DNA from: G963422445 sp963422445
Lineage (GTDB): Bacteria > Pseudomonadota > Alphaproteobacteria > Thalassobaculales > Thalassobaculaceae
DNA: 64,000 bases
Assembly (NCBI GenBank): GCA_963422445.2
Contig: OY729512.2
Location: 2,356,001 to 2,420,000, forward strand
Direction: 5' to 3'
Below are positions 55,386-64,000 of this stretch, in pieces (position 1 is the stretch's first letter; every line of letters begins with the position of its first letter). The notes beneath the pieces are model-generated. The model was not told the origin of the DNA and did not search any database. It saw nothing but the letters and a program-made list of their open reading frames with translations. Position numbers and translations under genes: made by a program.

Positions 55386-56846
55386 CTATCCGGGCTCACG
55401 CCAGAGCGGTTCTCGTTGCAGGTTCGCCAGCCCCTCGGCAAAGACCCTGGCATAGGGATATAGGCCTGGGAGAAGGACAGCCACACCCGACGGGCCGTAA
55501 TGCCGATCCATGTCCCGACCTTCAACAGCTTGCGCCGCAGGGTGGAGCCCTGAGCGCGGGCCGGCTCGGTGCCCTGGGCGCCGCGTGTTCGAAGTGACTG
55601 CATCCGTACATAGGCGAAGGAGGAGACGTACAGGCGCAGCTGGTTCGCGCGCATCCTTTGCGCGCTGGTGTGGTCGGCGAACAGGTCGAGCTGCGGCTCT
55701 TTGATGCGGGTCTCCCTGTCGCCGCGCGCAGGACAGCTTCTCGGACAGGCGCTTGGCAGCGGCCCGACGAGTGGGAAGACGGGTCACCCCGAAGCGCGGG
55801 GTCTCGCCCCTGGTCAGATTCTCCGCCTTGCCCACCACGCGTCGGTTGTGGCTCCACGATTTTCGCGTCGCGTCCTCGAAGTCCCGGTATCGGCGGGCCG
55901 CCTTGCCCATGCGACGATGCGCCGCCCGGGCACGGCGCATCCGGGCCCCGATCGCGCCCACCAGGCGCTTGTTGCGCGCCAGTCCCAAGACAGAGTCGAC
56001 GCCGTTGTCCTCGCGCCAGCGCAGGATCGGTTCGCGGCAAAAGCCCGAATCACCCCGGATGCCGATGCGCGTGTGGGGCCAGTGACGGCACCCTTGCCCC
56101 ACGATGCGCGCGAGCTCCTCGACGCGACCCGCCAAGGCCTCCCGGTCCGAAGGGCGCAGCCGCGCGCACAGCAGGGGCGCGCCACAGAAGATAGACAGCG
56201 GCAGGTAACAGGAGCACCCGTAGTCCCCATGGAAGAGTCGACCCTCCCGGTGACCGTGCAACGGATCATTGGTCGCATCGAGTCGAGCCAGATCTCGCCC
56301 GGCGCCCGGCGATGGGACCCCCCACATAGCTCGACCAGAAGCTCATCGAGTTCCCCGGCGCGCGCGACGATGCGTGTGTAGCGACGGCGCGTGGCCTCCC
56401 CGGGCTCACCGAAGTCCAGGCGCTTCAGGGTGCTCGCACTGGCCAGGGCGTGGCCGCGGTCGCGCGCGCACCCGCTTATCCCCCGTCACGTCCGCTTTGC
56501 CCACCAGCACCGGGAACAGCGCATCAGGGTCGTTGAGGTCTTCGTATCCCAGGGCCATCGCGTCGATGCGTTGGTTTACCAAGTCGTCGACGTCATGCTC
56601 GATGCTCGCGCGATTGTGGGAATCCAGGAAACACCGCGACACCCGCTCCGTCACCCCGCCACGCCGGTCTACCTCGCGAAGCAACACTCCGCCACCGGCG
56701 GAACTGATGCGACCGCCATCAAATCGACCCGTCACCGAGCGCCGCCCCAGGGCGTGAAACTCAAGCTGTTCGCCAGGACACTGTGTCGTCAAGGCTTCTT
56801 CCGTTTCGATCGGCACAAGCGTTTGATCGCACAAACGGTATGCCAT
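55386..56846 (-). pseudogene. IS1380-family transposase, decayed
   Basis: The minus-strand gene begins MAYRLCDQTLVPIETEEALT (56846), then FDGGRISSAGGGVLLREVDR, SIEHDVDDLVNQRIDAMALG and ALFPVLVGKADVTGDKRVRA. Another frame has LDATNDPLHGHREGRLFHGD with YLPLSIFCGAPLLCARLRPS and REPILRWREDNGVDSVLGLA. The C-terminus is ARVFAEGLANLQREPLWREP. The frame changes at least twice, so it is dead. The insertion lies within the ATPase gene, between codons near 56870 and 54790, and its exact ends are unclear. Confidence 0.82.
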
Positions 56847-57612
56847 GAGAAGCAGCCGTTTATACCCCCTCGGTGATCTTTTCGGGCTAGCTGTCGTAAC
56901 CAACTTGTCAGCATTGTGTAACAGTCAAGATCGACGCAGATTTCACGCAAAAGGGCCGACAAATTCTCGCAACGATCACCCAGGATCGCTTGGCCATGGA
57001 CCGTCGGCTGCCTCATGTTATCCGGCCTTGGATCCAGCAACCGCATACCGGCGAATGCATTGATGATTCGATCAATCAAAAGTCCGCAGCGCTTATCGGG
57101 TTTGTTGTTCAGAATCAGAGCTAGTACCGGTTGGTCACGCCTGATCCTGAATCTTCTTTTTCCTCATCAAGAACGGCATATTCCTTCTCGTAGCGCGTCG
57201 TCGGCCTTTCGAAAATCACATCTCCCCCGACCAGGTAGTCTTCATATGTAATCCTGAAGCCATTCAACGGAGATGGCACGAGGTTGACTTCGATGCGGTA
57301 GATCGCATCCTCCTCGCCGAGTTTCAGTCCGATACCCAAACTGAAACCGGGCTCCCCGAACCGAATGATCTCGTTGGGAGTATCTCTGATCTGCTCTCAT
57401 TCGGCGTGCCCGCCAAAGCCATGTTTCCCGTCGATAATCTCAGCCAACGTGTAACCACGCCCGACCCGGTGAAGAAGCCGGAAGGCATCTCGGATTTTAC
57501 TCTTACCACTGACATTCGCTCCAGCAATGACCGTGAACGGGCCAACAACAACGTCTCGTCGGCAAAATTCTTGAAGTTAACCAGACGCAGATAGCTAATC
57601 ACGATACATTCT

Positions 57613-57813
57613 TCACCCGACTTCCCGAAACATTTCGGACTCCCGATAAATGTTCGGAAAGCGCTTTTCCATATCCGATGTCTTGTATGCTAACGTTCGT
57701 CTTACGTATCCGAAGCTGCTGCGGAACTCCGGTAGCGCATCGTCAAAGTAAGCTTGGATCATTTCGTCAGGACCATACATCCTGATATCGTCGGCCTCGT
57801 TTTTGCGATCCAA
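57613..57813 (-). CDS. Short hypothetical frame upstream of the ATPase pseudogene
   Basis: The 66-residue frame (TTG start, DDIRMYGPDEMIQAYFDDAL, FGYVRRTLAYKTSDMEKRFP) ends 10 bases before the ATPase GTG. Composition is coding-like, but I recognise no family. It may be the end of a third gene of the decayed ATPase/TOPRIM cassette, or a leftover of the island. Confidence 0.35.
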   Translation of the reverse strand: MDRKNEADDIRMYGPDEMIQAYFDDALPEFRSSFGYVRRTLAYKTSDMEKRFPNIYRESEMFREVG

Positions 57814-57871
57814 AGGGCCGAATGTTCACGCTGACGCAGAGATCCCGCAAATCAACGGCCCGGCAGGATAC

Positions 57872-59050
57872 CTACTCCTCGACGACCTCGGGCAAACGCG
57901 TCGCCGGGGGTGTGTTGCGAGACCGGCCGGACCGCACGATTCCGTCAATGATGGTCATCCCGACACCCGGCAGATTACCCTGACGGACACTTTCCAGCAT
58001 GTCACGACCCGGCGCATGTTGGGCCTGGTCGATGATGATCAAGTCCGCAACCTTTCCGACTTCGAGAACCCCGCTGTCGAGATCACGCATGCGCGCGGTG
58101 TTTCCCGTTGCAAAGCAGAAGGCGGTTTCGGCAGGCACATCGCCAAGGCTGGACAGCATTGCGATCATGCGCAGGATGCCAAGCGGCTGCACGCCGGATC
58201 CGGCAGGCGCATCGGTCCCCAGAATGACACGCTCCGGCTGACCAAGTTCGAACGCCGTCCGCATCGCCAACAGCCCGGCCCGCTCATTGCCGTTATGGAC
58301 AATCTCGATGCCGCGCCGACACTGCTCGCACAAGCAAAGGATCTGATCGTCTGGCAAGGCGGTATGGCCGCCATTGATATGACCAATAATGTCCGCATCG
58401 GCCTCAAGTACGACATCCTTGTCAATCAACCCGGATCCGGGAATTGACGGACCGCCAGTATGGATGGTGCTTTGCATGCCGTATTTTCGGGCCCACGTAA
58501 CCATCTGGCCGGCCGTGTCGCCCGCTTTCACGGATCCCAGACCGATCTCGCCGAGCAGTTTGACACCGGCATCCGACAAGGCCTTGAAGTCGCCCTCTTC
58601 CATGCCCTCTTCGACGACCGGCGCCCCGGCGAGCACCTTGACCCCGGACGGACGGAAATTCTCGTACCAGCGCTGCGAAGCGATCGCGAGCGCCTTCAGA
58701 CCGACAATATCCTTCGGACGGCCCGGAAGATGCACCTCACCGGCGGAAATCATCGTGGTCACGCCGCCATGCAGGCAGGACTCGATCCAGCTCAACTGTT
58801 GCTGGCGCGGCGTGTAATCACCGATCACAGGATGAACATGACTATCGATCAGCCCCGGCGAAACGGCGCTCCCGTGCACATCGATCACGGTTGTCGCGTT
58901 ATCGGCATCAAGATCCCCGGCGCGGCCAATCGCGGCAATTCTGTCATCAACCACTATCAAGCAATCGCCATCGAGAACCGGCTTCTCTAACATCCCGGAG
59001 AGTATGAGACCGATATTCCTGATGACGAGCTTTGTCGATTGGCCTGCCAT
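57872..59050 (-). CDS. Enamidase-like amidohydrolase
   Basis: The 392-residue amidohydrolase has its metal site as HVH at residues 71-73 after LIDS, then HTGG, HINGG and the catalytic Asp in GTDAPAGSGVQPLGI. Full-length similarity in order and wording to Eubacterium barkeri enamidase is high: NIGLILSG near the start, YTPRQQQLSWIESCLHGGVT, ISAGEVHLPGRPKD, and a C-terminal RSRNTPPATR. Enamidase opens 1,4,5,6-tetrahydro-6-oxonicotinate to 2-formylglutarate and ammonia. That is exactly the product of the reductase-like gene at 48950, so both would serve one pathway though they now lie 7 kb apart on opposite strands. Confidence 0.82.
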   Translation of the reverse strand: MAGQSTKLVIRNIGLILSGMLEKPVLDGDCLIVVDDRIAAIGRAGDLDADNATTVIDVHGSAVSPGLIDSHVHPVIGDYTPRQQQLSWIESCLHGGVTTMISAGEVHLPGRPKDIVGLKALAIASQRWYENFRPSGVKVLAGAPVVEEGMEEGDFKALSDAGVKLLGEIGLGSVKAGDTAGQMVTWARKYGMQSTIHTGGPSIPGSGLIDKDVVLEADADIIGHINGGHTALPDDQILCLCEQCRRGIEIVHNGNERAGLLAMRTAFELGQPERVILGTDAPAGSGVQPLGILRMIAMLSSLGDVPAETAFCFATGNTARMRDLDSGVLEVGKVADLIIIDQAQHAPGRDMLESVRQGNLPGVGMTIIDGIVRSGRSRNTPPATRLPEVVEE

Positions 59051-59126
59051 TGTCGATCTCCCGAATCGTGACCATCAGTCCATGCTAACGGTCCAGGATT
59101 TGAATTCAACGCGTTCCGTCACGATT

Positions 59127-60582
59127 CAGCAATTCTCCTTTTGGAGTTATCGGGGGTTTTCAAAGGCTTGGAGATGTGATTCAAGATGTTATATGAAGCG
59201 TCTTGAACGATATATAGAAGTGGTGGGGAAGCGGTGCGCGGCGTTGCCCGACAAGCGCTCGGGAAGCAACACGCGTTATACCATGAGAGACATCGGGCTT
59301 GCGGCGTTTTCGGTGTTTTTCGTGCAGAGCCCGTCGTTTCTGGCGCATCAGCGCCTGCTGTCGGCGCAGCGCGGCGCTTCGAACGCCGGGACGCTGTTCG
59401 GCATGGAGCGGATTCCGTGCGACAGCCATATCCGGCGGATGCTGGATGGGGCGCCGACGGATCATTTCGACGCGGTGTTTCCGGCGCTTGTCGATGACCT
59501 GGATGGCGCCGGCGCCTTGTCGGGTCTGCGCTGCCTGGACGATCGGGTGTTGATCGCGCTGGACGGCTCGGAGCATTTCCGTTCCGGCACGATCCACTGC
59601 GCGCACTGCTCGACGCGCCGGCGGGGCGAGGAGGTGGAGTATTTCCACAGCTTTGTCGGCGCCGCTCTGGTGGCGCCGGGGCAGCGCCGCGCCTTGCCTC
59701 TGGCGCCGGAGTTCGTGCGCCCGCAAGACGGCTCGGCGAAGCAGGACTGCGAGAGCCGCGCGGCGCAGCGCTGGCTGGCCCGCCTGGGGCCTTGTGTGGC
59801 CGGGCTGAGACCGGTCTATCTGGGCGACGATCTCTATTCCCGCCAGCCGATCTGCGAGGCGGTGCGCGCCGCGGGCGGGAGCTTCATCTTCGTGTGCAAG
59901 CCGTCCAGCCACAAGACGTTGAGCGAATACACCCATGGCGTCGTGCTGGACGAGGTGTGCCAGACCGTGGGCAGGGGCGCGGCCAGGCGCCGCCAGCGCT
60001 ATCGCTGGATGAATGGCGTGCCGCTGCGCGACGGCGCCGACGCGCTCGCCGTCAACTGGCTGGAGGTCGAGATCGCCAAGCCCGACGGCAAGGTGACCTA
60101 CCGCAACAGCTTCGTCACCGACCTTGCCGTCACGCGAGACACCGCCGCCGCCATCGCCGCCTGCGGGCGTGCCCGCTGGAAGATCGAGAACGAGACCTTC
60201 AACGTCCTGAAGACCAACGGCTACAACCTCGAACACAATTTCGGGCATGGCAGCCAGACACTGGCCAGCATCCTGGTCGTGCTCAATCTGCTGGCCTTCG
60301 CCCTGCACACGGCCTGCGACCTGATCGAAGCATCCTGGCGGCGGGCGCGGCACGCACTCGGAGCCCGAAGGCGCCTGTTCGAGCACATCCGCACGATCAC
60401 CGCCTACCATGTCTTCGCGTCATGGGCGGTCCTCATGAAAACCGTCATCACGGGCCTCCCCCCTCCCGCAAACGCCTGATCCCCGGCCCCCGCGCCAAAC
60501 CCATCCCTCCAACCGCAAAACCGCCAAAAAACCAACACGAAAGGCCGCAATGCAACGAAAAACGCCATAAGGAGAATTGCTG
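59127..60582 (+). mobile_element. ISNCY-type insertion sequence, copy 2
   Basis: The same 14-bp inverted repeats as copy 1 bound a 1456-bp element, with the 9-mer GTCACGATT on both flanks (59118-59126, 60583-60591). It is inserted between the enamidase gene and the CoA-lyase gene. The right-hand duplication contains the lyase stop codon. Confidence 0.94.
59193..60479 (+). CDS. ISNCY/IS4-like transposase, copy 2
   Basis: The 428-residue protein is nearly identical to copy 1. I see only about four substitutions, for example GMERIPCD where copy 1 has GMERVPCD and GSEHFRSG where copy 1 has GSEPFRSG. The frame is intact, and all DDE blocks are present. The two copies are recent duplicates. Confidence 0.9.
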   Translation: MKRLERYIEVVGKRCAALPDKRSGSNTRYTMRDIGLAAFSVFFVQSPSFLAHQRLLSAQRGASNAGTLFGMERIPCDSHIRRMLDGAPTDHFDAVFPALVDDLDGAGALSGLRCLDDRVLIALDGSEHFRSGTIHCAHCSTRRRGEEVEYFHSFVGAALVAPGQRRALPLAPEFVRPQDGSAKQDCESRAAQRWLARLGPCVAGLRPVYLGDDLYSRQPICEAVRAAGGSFIFVCKPSSHKTLSEYTHGVVLDEVCQTVGRGAARRRQRYRWMNGVPLRDGADALAVNWLEVEIAKPDGKVTYRNSFVTDLAVTRDTAAAIAACGRARWKIENETFNVLKTNGYNLEHNFGHGSQTLASILVVLNLLAFALHTACDLIEASWRRARHALGARRRLFEHIRTITAYHVFASWAVLMKTVITGLPPPANA

Positions 60583-60583
60583 G

Positions 60584-61480
60584 TCACGATTGCCGGGCTG
60601 CAATCTGTTCGGCCATGGCAAGAACGTTGCGGGCCTGCTTGAGATGCGGCATGTCCAGCATCTTGCCGTCAAGACCAACCACCCCGAGACCCGGGTTCTG
60701 GTCGAACACCTCGACCACCCGGCGCGCATGGTCGATGTCTTCCACTGATGGTGTGAAAGCGTCATTGATGACAGCGGACTGGGCCGGATGGATTGCGATC
60801 TTGCCGATGAATCCAGACCGCCGGTCACGCAGGCAGTCCGACTCAAGACCCTCCATGTCCCGGTAATTGACATAGACGACGCCGACCGGCTGCACGTTGA
60901 TGGCGCGGGCGGCAGCCAGACAAAAGGACTTGGCCATCAGATAGGGATCATCGTAACCGCCGGATGTCGGATGCATGTTGTCGCTGGCGCCGAGCGCGGC
61001 CGAAAGATCTTCGGCACCCCAAGTGATCGCTGACATCCGGTCGGTCACGCCATCAAGATAGGTGTGGAAGCTGAGCAGGGAAGCGGCGGTTTCCGTGGCG
61101 ACAACCAGAATCCGGGTTGATCCGATCGTCAGGCCTTCGCGCGCTTCCAAGGCTGAAAGATAGTTGCCCAGGGTGTTGACGTCAAGAGCCGAATAGACCT
61201 TTGGCAGGCAGATGCCGTCTGGTGCGCCGGCCATGACGGCCGCCAGGTCGGGCAGCGAAAGATCAGTGTCCAGCGGGTTGATGCGAACCCAATACTGTTG
61301 GCGTGTCCAATCCTTGCGGTTCTGCAGATAGTCGCGCACCATATTGCGCGCGATCTCCTGACGGTCATCCGACACCGAATCCTCAAGATCGAGGATCAAT
61401 GCGTCGGCTTCGTTGTCGCGGGCTTTCTCAAGCTTGCGTTCGGAATCACCGGGAACGAACAGCCAGGACCGGATAATCAT
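60584..61480 (-). CDS. CoA ester lyase (HpcH/HpaI-CitE type)
   Basis: The 298-residue TIM-barrel protein has the CitE/malyl-CoA lyase pattern: SWLFVPGDSERKLEKARDNE, ADALILDLEDSVSDD with the metal-binding region, WVRINPLDTDLSLPDL, ATETAASLLSF, ITWGAEDLSAALGA with the Mg-binding Glu-Asp, and GFIGKIAIHPAQSAVINDAF. Such enzymes cleave or condense beta-hydroxyacyl-CoAs such as malyl- or citramalyl-CoA. The ATG at 61480 overlaps the MaoC stop (ATGA), so the pair forms an operon. The stop sits in the duplicated 9-mer of ISNCY copy 2. Confidence 0.9.
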   Translation of the reverse strand: MIIRSWLFVPGDSERKLEKARDNEADALILDLEDSVSDDRQEIARNMVRDYLQNRKDWTRQQYWVRINPLDTDLSLPDLAAVMAGAPDGICLPKVYSALDVNTLGNYLSALEAREGLTIGSTRILVVATETAASLLSFHTYLDGVTDRMSAITWGAEDLSAALGASDNMHPTSGGYDDPYLMAKSFCLAAARAINVQPVGVVYVNYRDMEGLESDCLRDRRSGFIGKIAIHPAQSAVINDAFTPSVEDIDHARRVVEVFDQNPGLGVVGLDGKMLDMPHLKQARNVLAMAEQIAARQS

Positions 61481-61929
61481 GCCGGACGCTTCCGCATGAA
61501 CGCGGTTCGAACGCAATAAGCGACCTCTTCATCGCGCTGATTGTGGCCGAAATGCTCGAACACTACGAGGCCGGCGGTGGGCCGGGATTTCGACTCGCGC
61601 TTCTCTTTCACTTTCGTGATCGAGCGGATCGTATCGCCGTGAAAAACCGGATTGGCGAACCGGGTATCGGTCATGCCGAGATTGCCGATCGTCGTTCCAA
61701 GCGTGGTATCGCCCACCGAAACGCCTATCACAAGGCCGAGCGTGAATAGGCTGTTGACAATTCGCTGCCCGTATTCGGTCCCCTTGCTGAATTCCTCGTC
61801 GAGATGCAGCGGTTGGGAATTATGGGTCAATGCACAGAACAGGGCATTGTCCGTTTCAGTGACCGTCCGGGTCAGTTCATGCTTGAATTCCATGCCGATT
61901 TCGAAGTCTTCATAGTAAAGACCGGCCAT
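61477..61929 (-). CDS. MaoC-like hydratase
   Basis: The 150-residue single hot-dog-fold protein opens MAGLYYEDFEIGMEFKHELT. It carries FCALTHNSQPLHLDEEFSKG with the His of the R-hydratase motif, TLGLVIGVSVGDTTLGTTIG and TDTRFANPVFHGDTIRS. MaoC enzymes hydrate enoyl-CoAs. Next to a CitE-type lyase it may form a mesaconyl/malyl-type hydratase-lyase pair. A longer frame continues upstream, but AGGGG lies before the ATG at 61929. Confidence 0.85.
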   Translation of the reverse strand: MAGLYYEDFEIGMEFKHELTRTVTETDNALFCALTHNSQPLHLDEEFSKGTEYGQRIVNSLFTLGLVIGVSVGDTTLGTTIGNLGMTDTRFANPVFHGDTIRSITKVKEKRESKSRPTAGLVVFEHFGHNQRDEEVAYCVRTAFMRKRPA

Positions 61930-62236
61930 AAAATATCCCCTTGAACCAATGTCATTTCTGCCGACACCCGAGGTTATACACGGGTCGGCCGCAACACGCA
62001 TCACAAGTCCGTCCCCATCACGATGAAGATAGACCTGTTCGGCGAAACCCGTTAGTGACTGTTCGACAGTCAGTGCTGCCATGATCGGACGCTGCGCCAT
62101 TGCGGCCGCGTTGCCATTTTCCCGGAAACAATAACGCGCGTCCAGGCCTCCGCAGCGTCACAATCGTGTTTTGCCGGCTGCCAGTTTCCATCACGGCAAC
62201 CCTGAACACCGCAACCGGAAAAACCTGCCCATAACC

Positions 62237-63026
<790 letters not shown>

Positions 63027-63215
63027 CCTGGCCTGATCAGCTCGGATCGCAGCCGCGCCATCCCGGCGTCATACAGGCAAGACCCGACTCCACTGGAGGT
63101 TATCGTCCATTCCGCCCGGCCCGGAGGCACGCAACCCGGTGCCGATTGCAATAACCACGATGACGGCATCACGCTTCTGGTTTGGCAGAGCCGGCTCTTC
63201 AGGTCGGCGCCTCCT

Positions 63216-63998
63216 TCACAACATGTCTCGCAGTGCTGCCGCACGCTGCCGGCCAGCCGCCATCATCAATGCCAGATCGCTGCCGCCGAGAACCAGCCGT
63301 GCCCCCATCGTGATGTATTGCTCCATCAGGGATTCCTGGTAAACCCCGCCCATACCGGCGTACTTTCCGTGTTTCCAGCAGGCCGCAATCGTCGTCTCAT
63401 AGGCTTCAACGACCTTCGGATGGTCGAGTTCACCGGGCACGCCGAGTTCCATGCAGAGATCATTGGTGCCGATCAACAGCGAGTCGACTCCGTCAATCGC
63501 AGCGATCGCATCAGCATTGGCGATCGCCTGCGGCGTCTCCAGCATCACAATCAGCAAGGTCGCAGCGTTGACAACTCGCGTAGTTTCGCCCATCGGATGG
63601 TTCTCGAAATCGAGCACCGGCTGCGCGCCGGCCACTGAACGATGTCCAACCGGCGGATATTTGCAGTTGTCGACCATCTGTGCCGCCGTCTCGACGGTAT
63701 CGACATGCGGAACGACAATCCCCTGTGCGCCCCCGTCAAGAACACGTGATGCGTGAAAGTGCTGGAAACCCGGAACCCGGACAACCGGCGTTATGCCGGT
63801 ATCCTGAGCCGCAACACTGATCTGCACGGCCATATCGACATCCATGGCATTATGCTCCATGTCGATGAAGAGCCAATCGAATCCAGCGGTTTTCATCGCT
63901 TTTGCGATGTCGACAGTCCGTGCTTGGCGCAAACCGACACCAATCGCCAGCTGCCCCGTCTCGAGCCGATCTTTTGCGACATTGCGAATTTCGACCAT
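63216..63998 (-). CDS. HpcH/HpaI aldolase family protein
   Basis: The 260-residue TIM-barrel class II pyruvate aldolase has AMKTAGFDWLFIDMEHNAMD with the metal-adjacent Glu, GITPVVRVPG, LDGGAQGIVVPHVDTVETAA, TLLIVMLETPQAIANADAIA with the Glu-Thr and IGTNDLCMELGVPGELDHPK with the second metal site. Family members split 4-hydroxy-2-oxo acids to pyruvate and an aldehyde. It begins at ATG 63998 at the very end of the window, so its promoter and neighbours are unseen. It could process the end products of the catabolic island. Confidence 0.87.
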   Translation of the reverse strand: MVEIRNVAKDRLETGQLAIGVGLRQARTVDIAKAMKTAGFDWLFIDMEHNAMDVDMAVQISVAAQDTGITPVVRVPGFQHFHASRVLDGGAQGIVVPHVDTVETAAQMVDNCKYPPVGHRSVAGAQPVLDFENHPMGETTRVVNAATLLIVMLETPQAIANADAIAAIDGVDSLLIGTNDLCMELGVPGELDHPKVVEAYETTIAACWKHGKYAGMGGVYQESLMEQYITMGARLVLGGSDLALMMAAGRQRAAALRDML

Positions 63999-64000
63999 GA

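Larger units (their letters stand above)
54244..57602 (-). pseudogene. AAA_21-type ATPase, decayed and interrupted by an IS1380 element
   Basis: Minus-strand pieces give SYLRLVNFKNFADETLL at the GTG start 57602, Walker A GANVSGKSKIRDAFR (about 57530), GYTLAEIIDGKHGFGGHAE and TGA, GLKLGEEDAIYRIEVNLVPS, MRLLDPRPDNMRQPTVHGQA and SALLREICVD. After the IS1380 remnant they resume with MDVEKFEFPIDSCDGRIRLF, SAYSVSDGTLRFLALLAVMF, IDNGIHSSRLWL, FQIITTSHSPKILTFADET and EFQGLGRLLSSGWMENALAF, ending at TGA 54244. SDGTLRFLALLA and TTSHSP are the signature and His-switch of OLD/RloA-like ATPases. Its stop overlaps the TOPRIM start, the usual arrangement for two-gene phage-defence modules. Confidence 0.82.

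Overview
The window looks like a piece of an alphaproteobacterial chromosome of high GC content, probably Rhodospirillales-like. The evidence is gene order: MoxR ATPase / DUF58 / DUF4159 beside DUF1285 / CoA-type Nudix / CCA-adding enzyme, and a TIGR02302 (DUF4175) protein divergent from ftsE-ftsX-YdcF. A cobalamin-dependent class II ribonucleotide reductase also fits. Intact housekeeping genes alternate with dense blocks of insertion sequences and broken genes, so the genome is either being remodelled by transposons or, in places, affected by assembly errors.

Layout. 1-2930: IS1595-family and IS630-family elements. 3079-5438: luciferase-like monooxygenase and pyruvate kinase. 5545-7258: a heavily frameshifted NERD-domain helicase pseudogene. 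7525-17559: the envelope-type MoxR/DUF58/BatA-DUF4159 set reading left, then DUF1285, Nudix, CCA transferase and a fumarylacetoacetase-fold hydratase as an overlapping operon reading right. 17540-23596: a hydrolase/methyltransferase gene split by a perfect 24-bp hairpin, a PPOX flavoprotein, a CmcJ/NvfI-like oxidoreductase, and an HlyD/MFS export pair. 23737-27797: IS5 and IS1595 remnants, a decayed PIN-domain gene, and a complete IS1-family element carrying three passenger genes between 17-bp inverted repeats and a perfect 8-bp target duplication. 27930-36554: alpha-hydroxyacid oxidase, TIGR02302 protein, ftsE, ftsX, YdcF-like protein and nrdJ. 36602-42440: a transposon graveyard (IS1595, two IS5-type, DUF4338 and ISAs1) in which an IS5 element splits a uracil-DNA-glycosylase-like gene.

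42809-63998 is a catabolic island cut up by mobile DNA. It holds a Rieske oxygenase, a molybdenum hydroxylase (FAD subunit plus fused FeS/Mo subunit), a 6-hydroxynicotinate-reductase-like protein, a UPF0280 protein, a DUF1185 protein, an enamidase-like amidohydrolase, a MaoC hydratase, a CoA-ester lyase and an HpcH/HpaI aldolase. Hydroxylase, reductase and enamidase are the first three steps of the reductive nicotinate-type route for N-heterocycles. The UPF0280 and DUF1185 genes are translationally coupled to that operon and have no assigned role in it.

Between the two halves of the island lies a decayed AAA-ATPase/TOPRIM gene pair of the type found in anti-phage systems. Its TOPRIM gene is interrupted by a 120-bp MITE whose ends match the IS1595 elements of this window, and the MITE is itself interrupted by an ISNCY-type element. 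All of these insertions keep exact target duplications, so their order can be read. Two long C homopolymers (23 and 31 bases) lie in or beside coding sequence and may be real or artefactual. I saw no tRNA, rRNA or CRISPR array.
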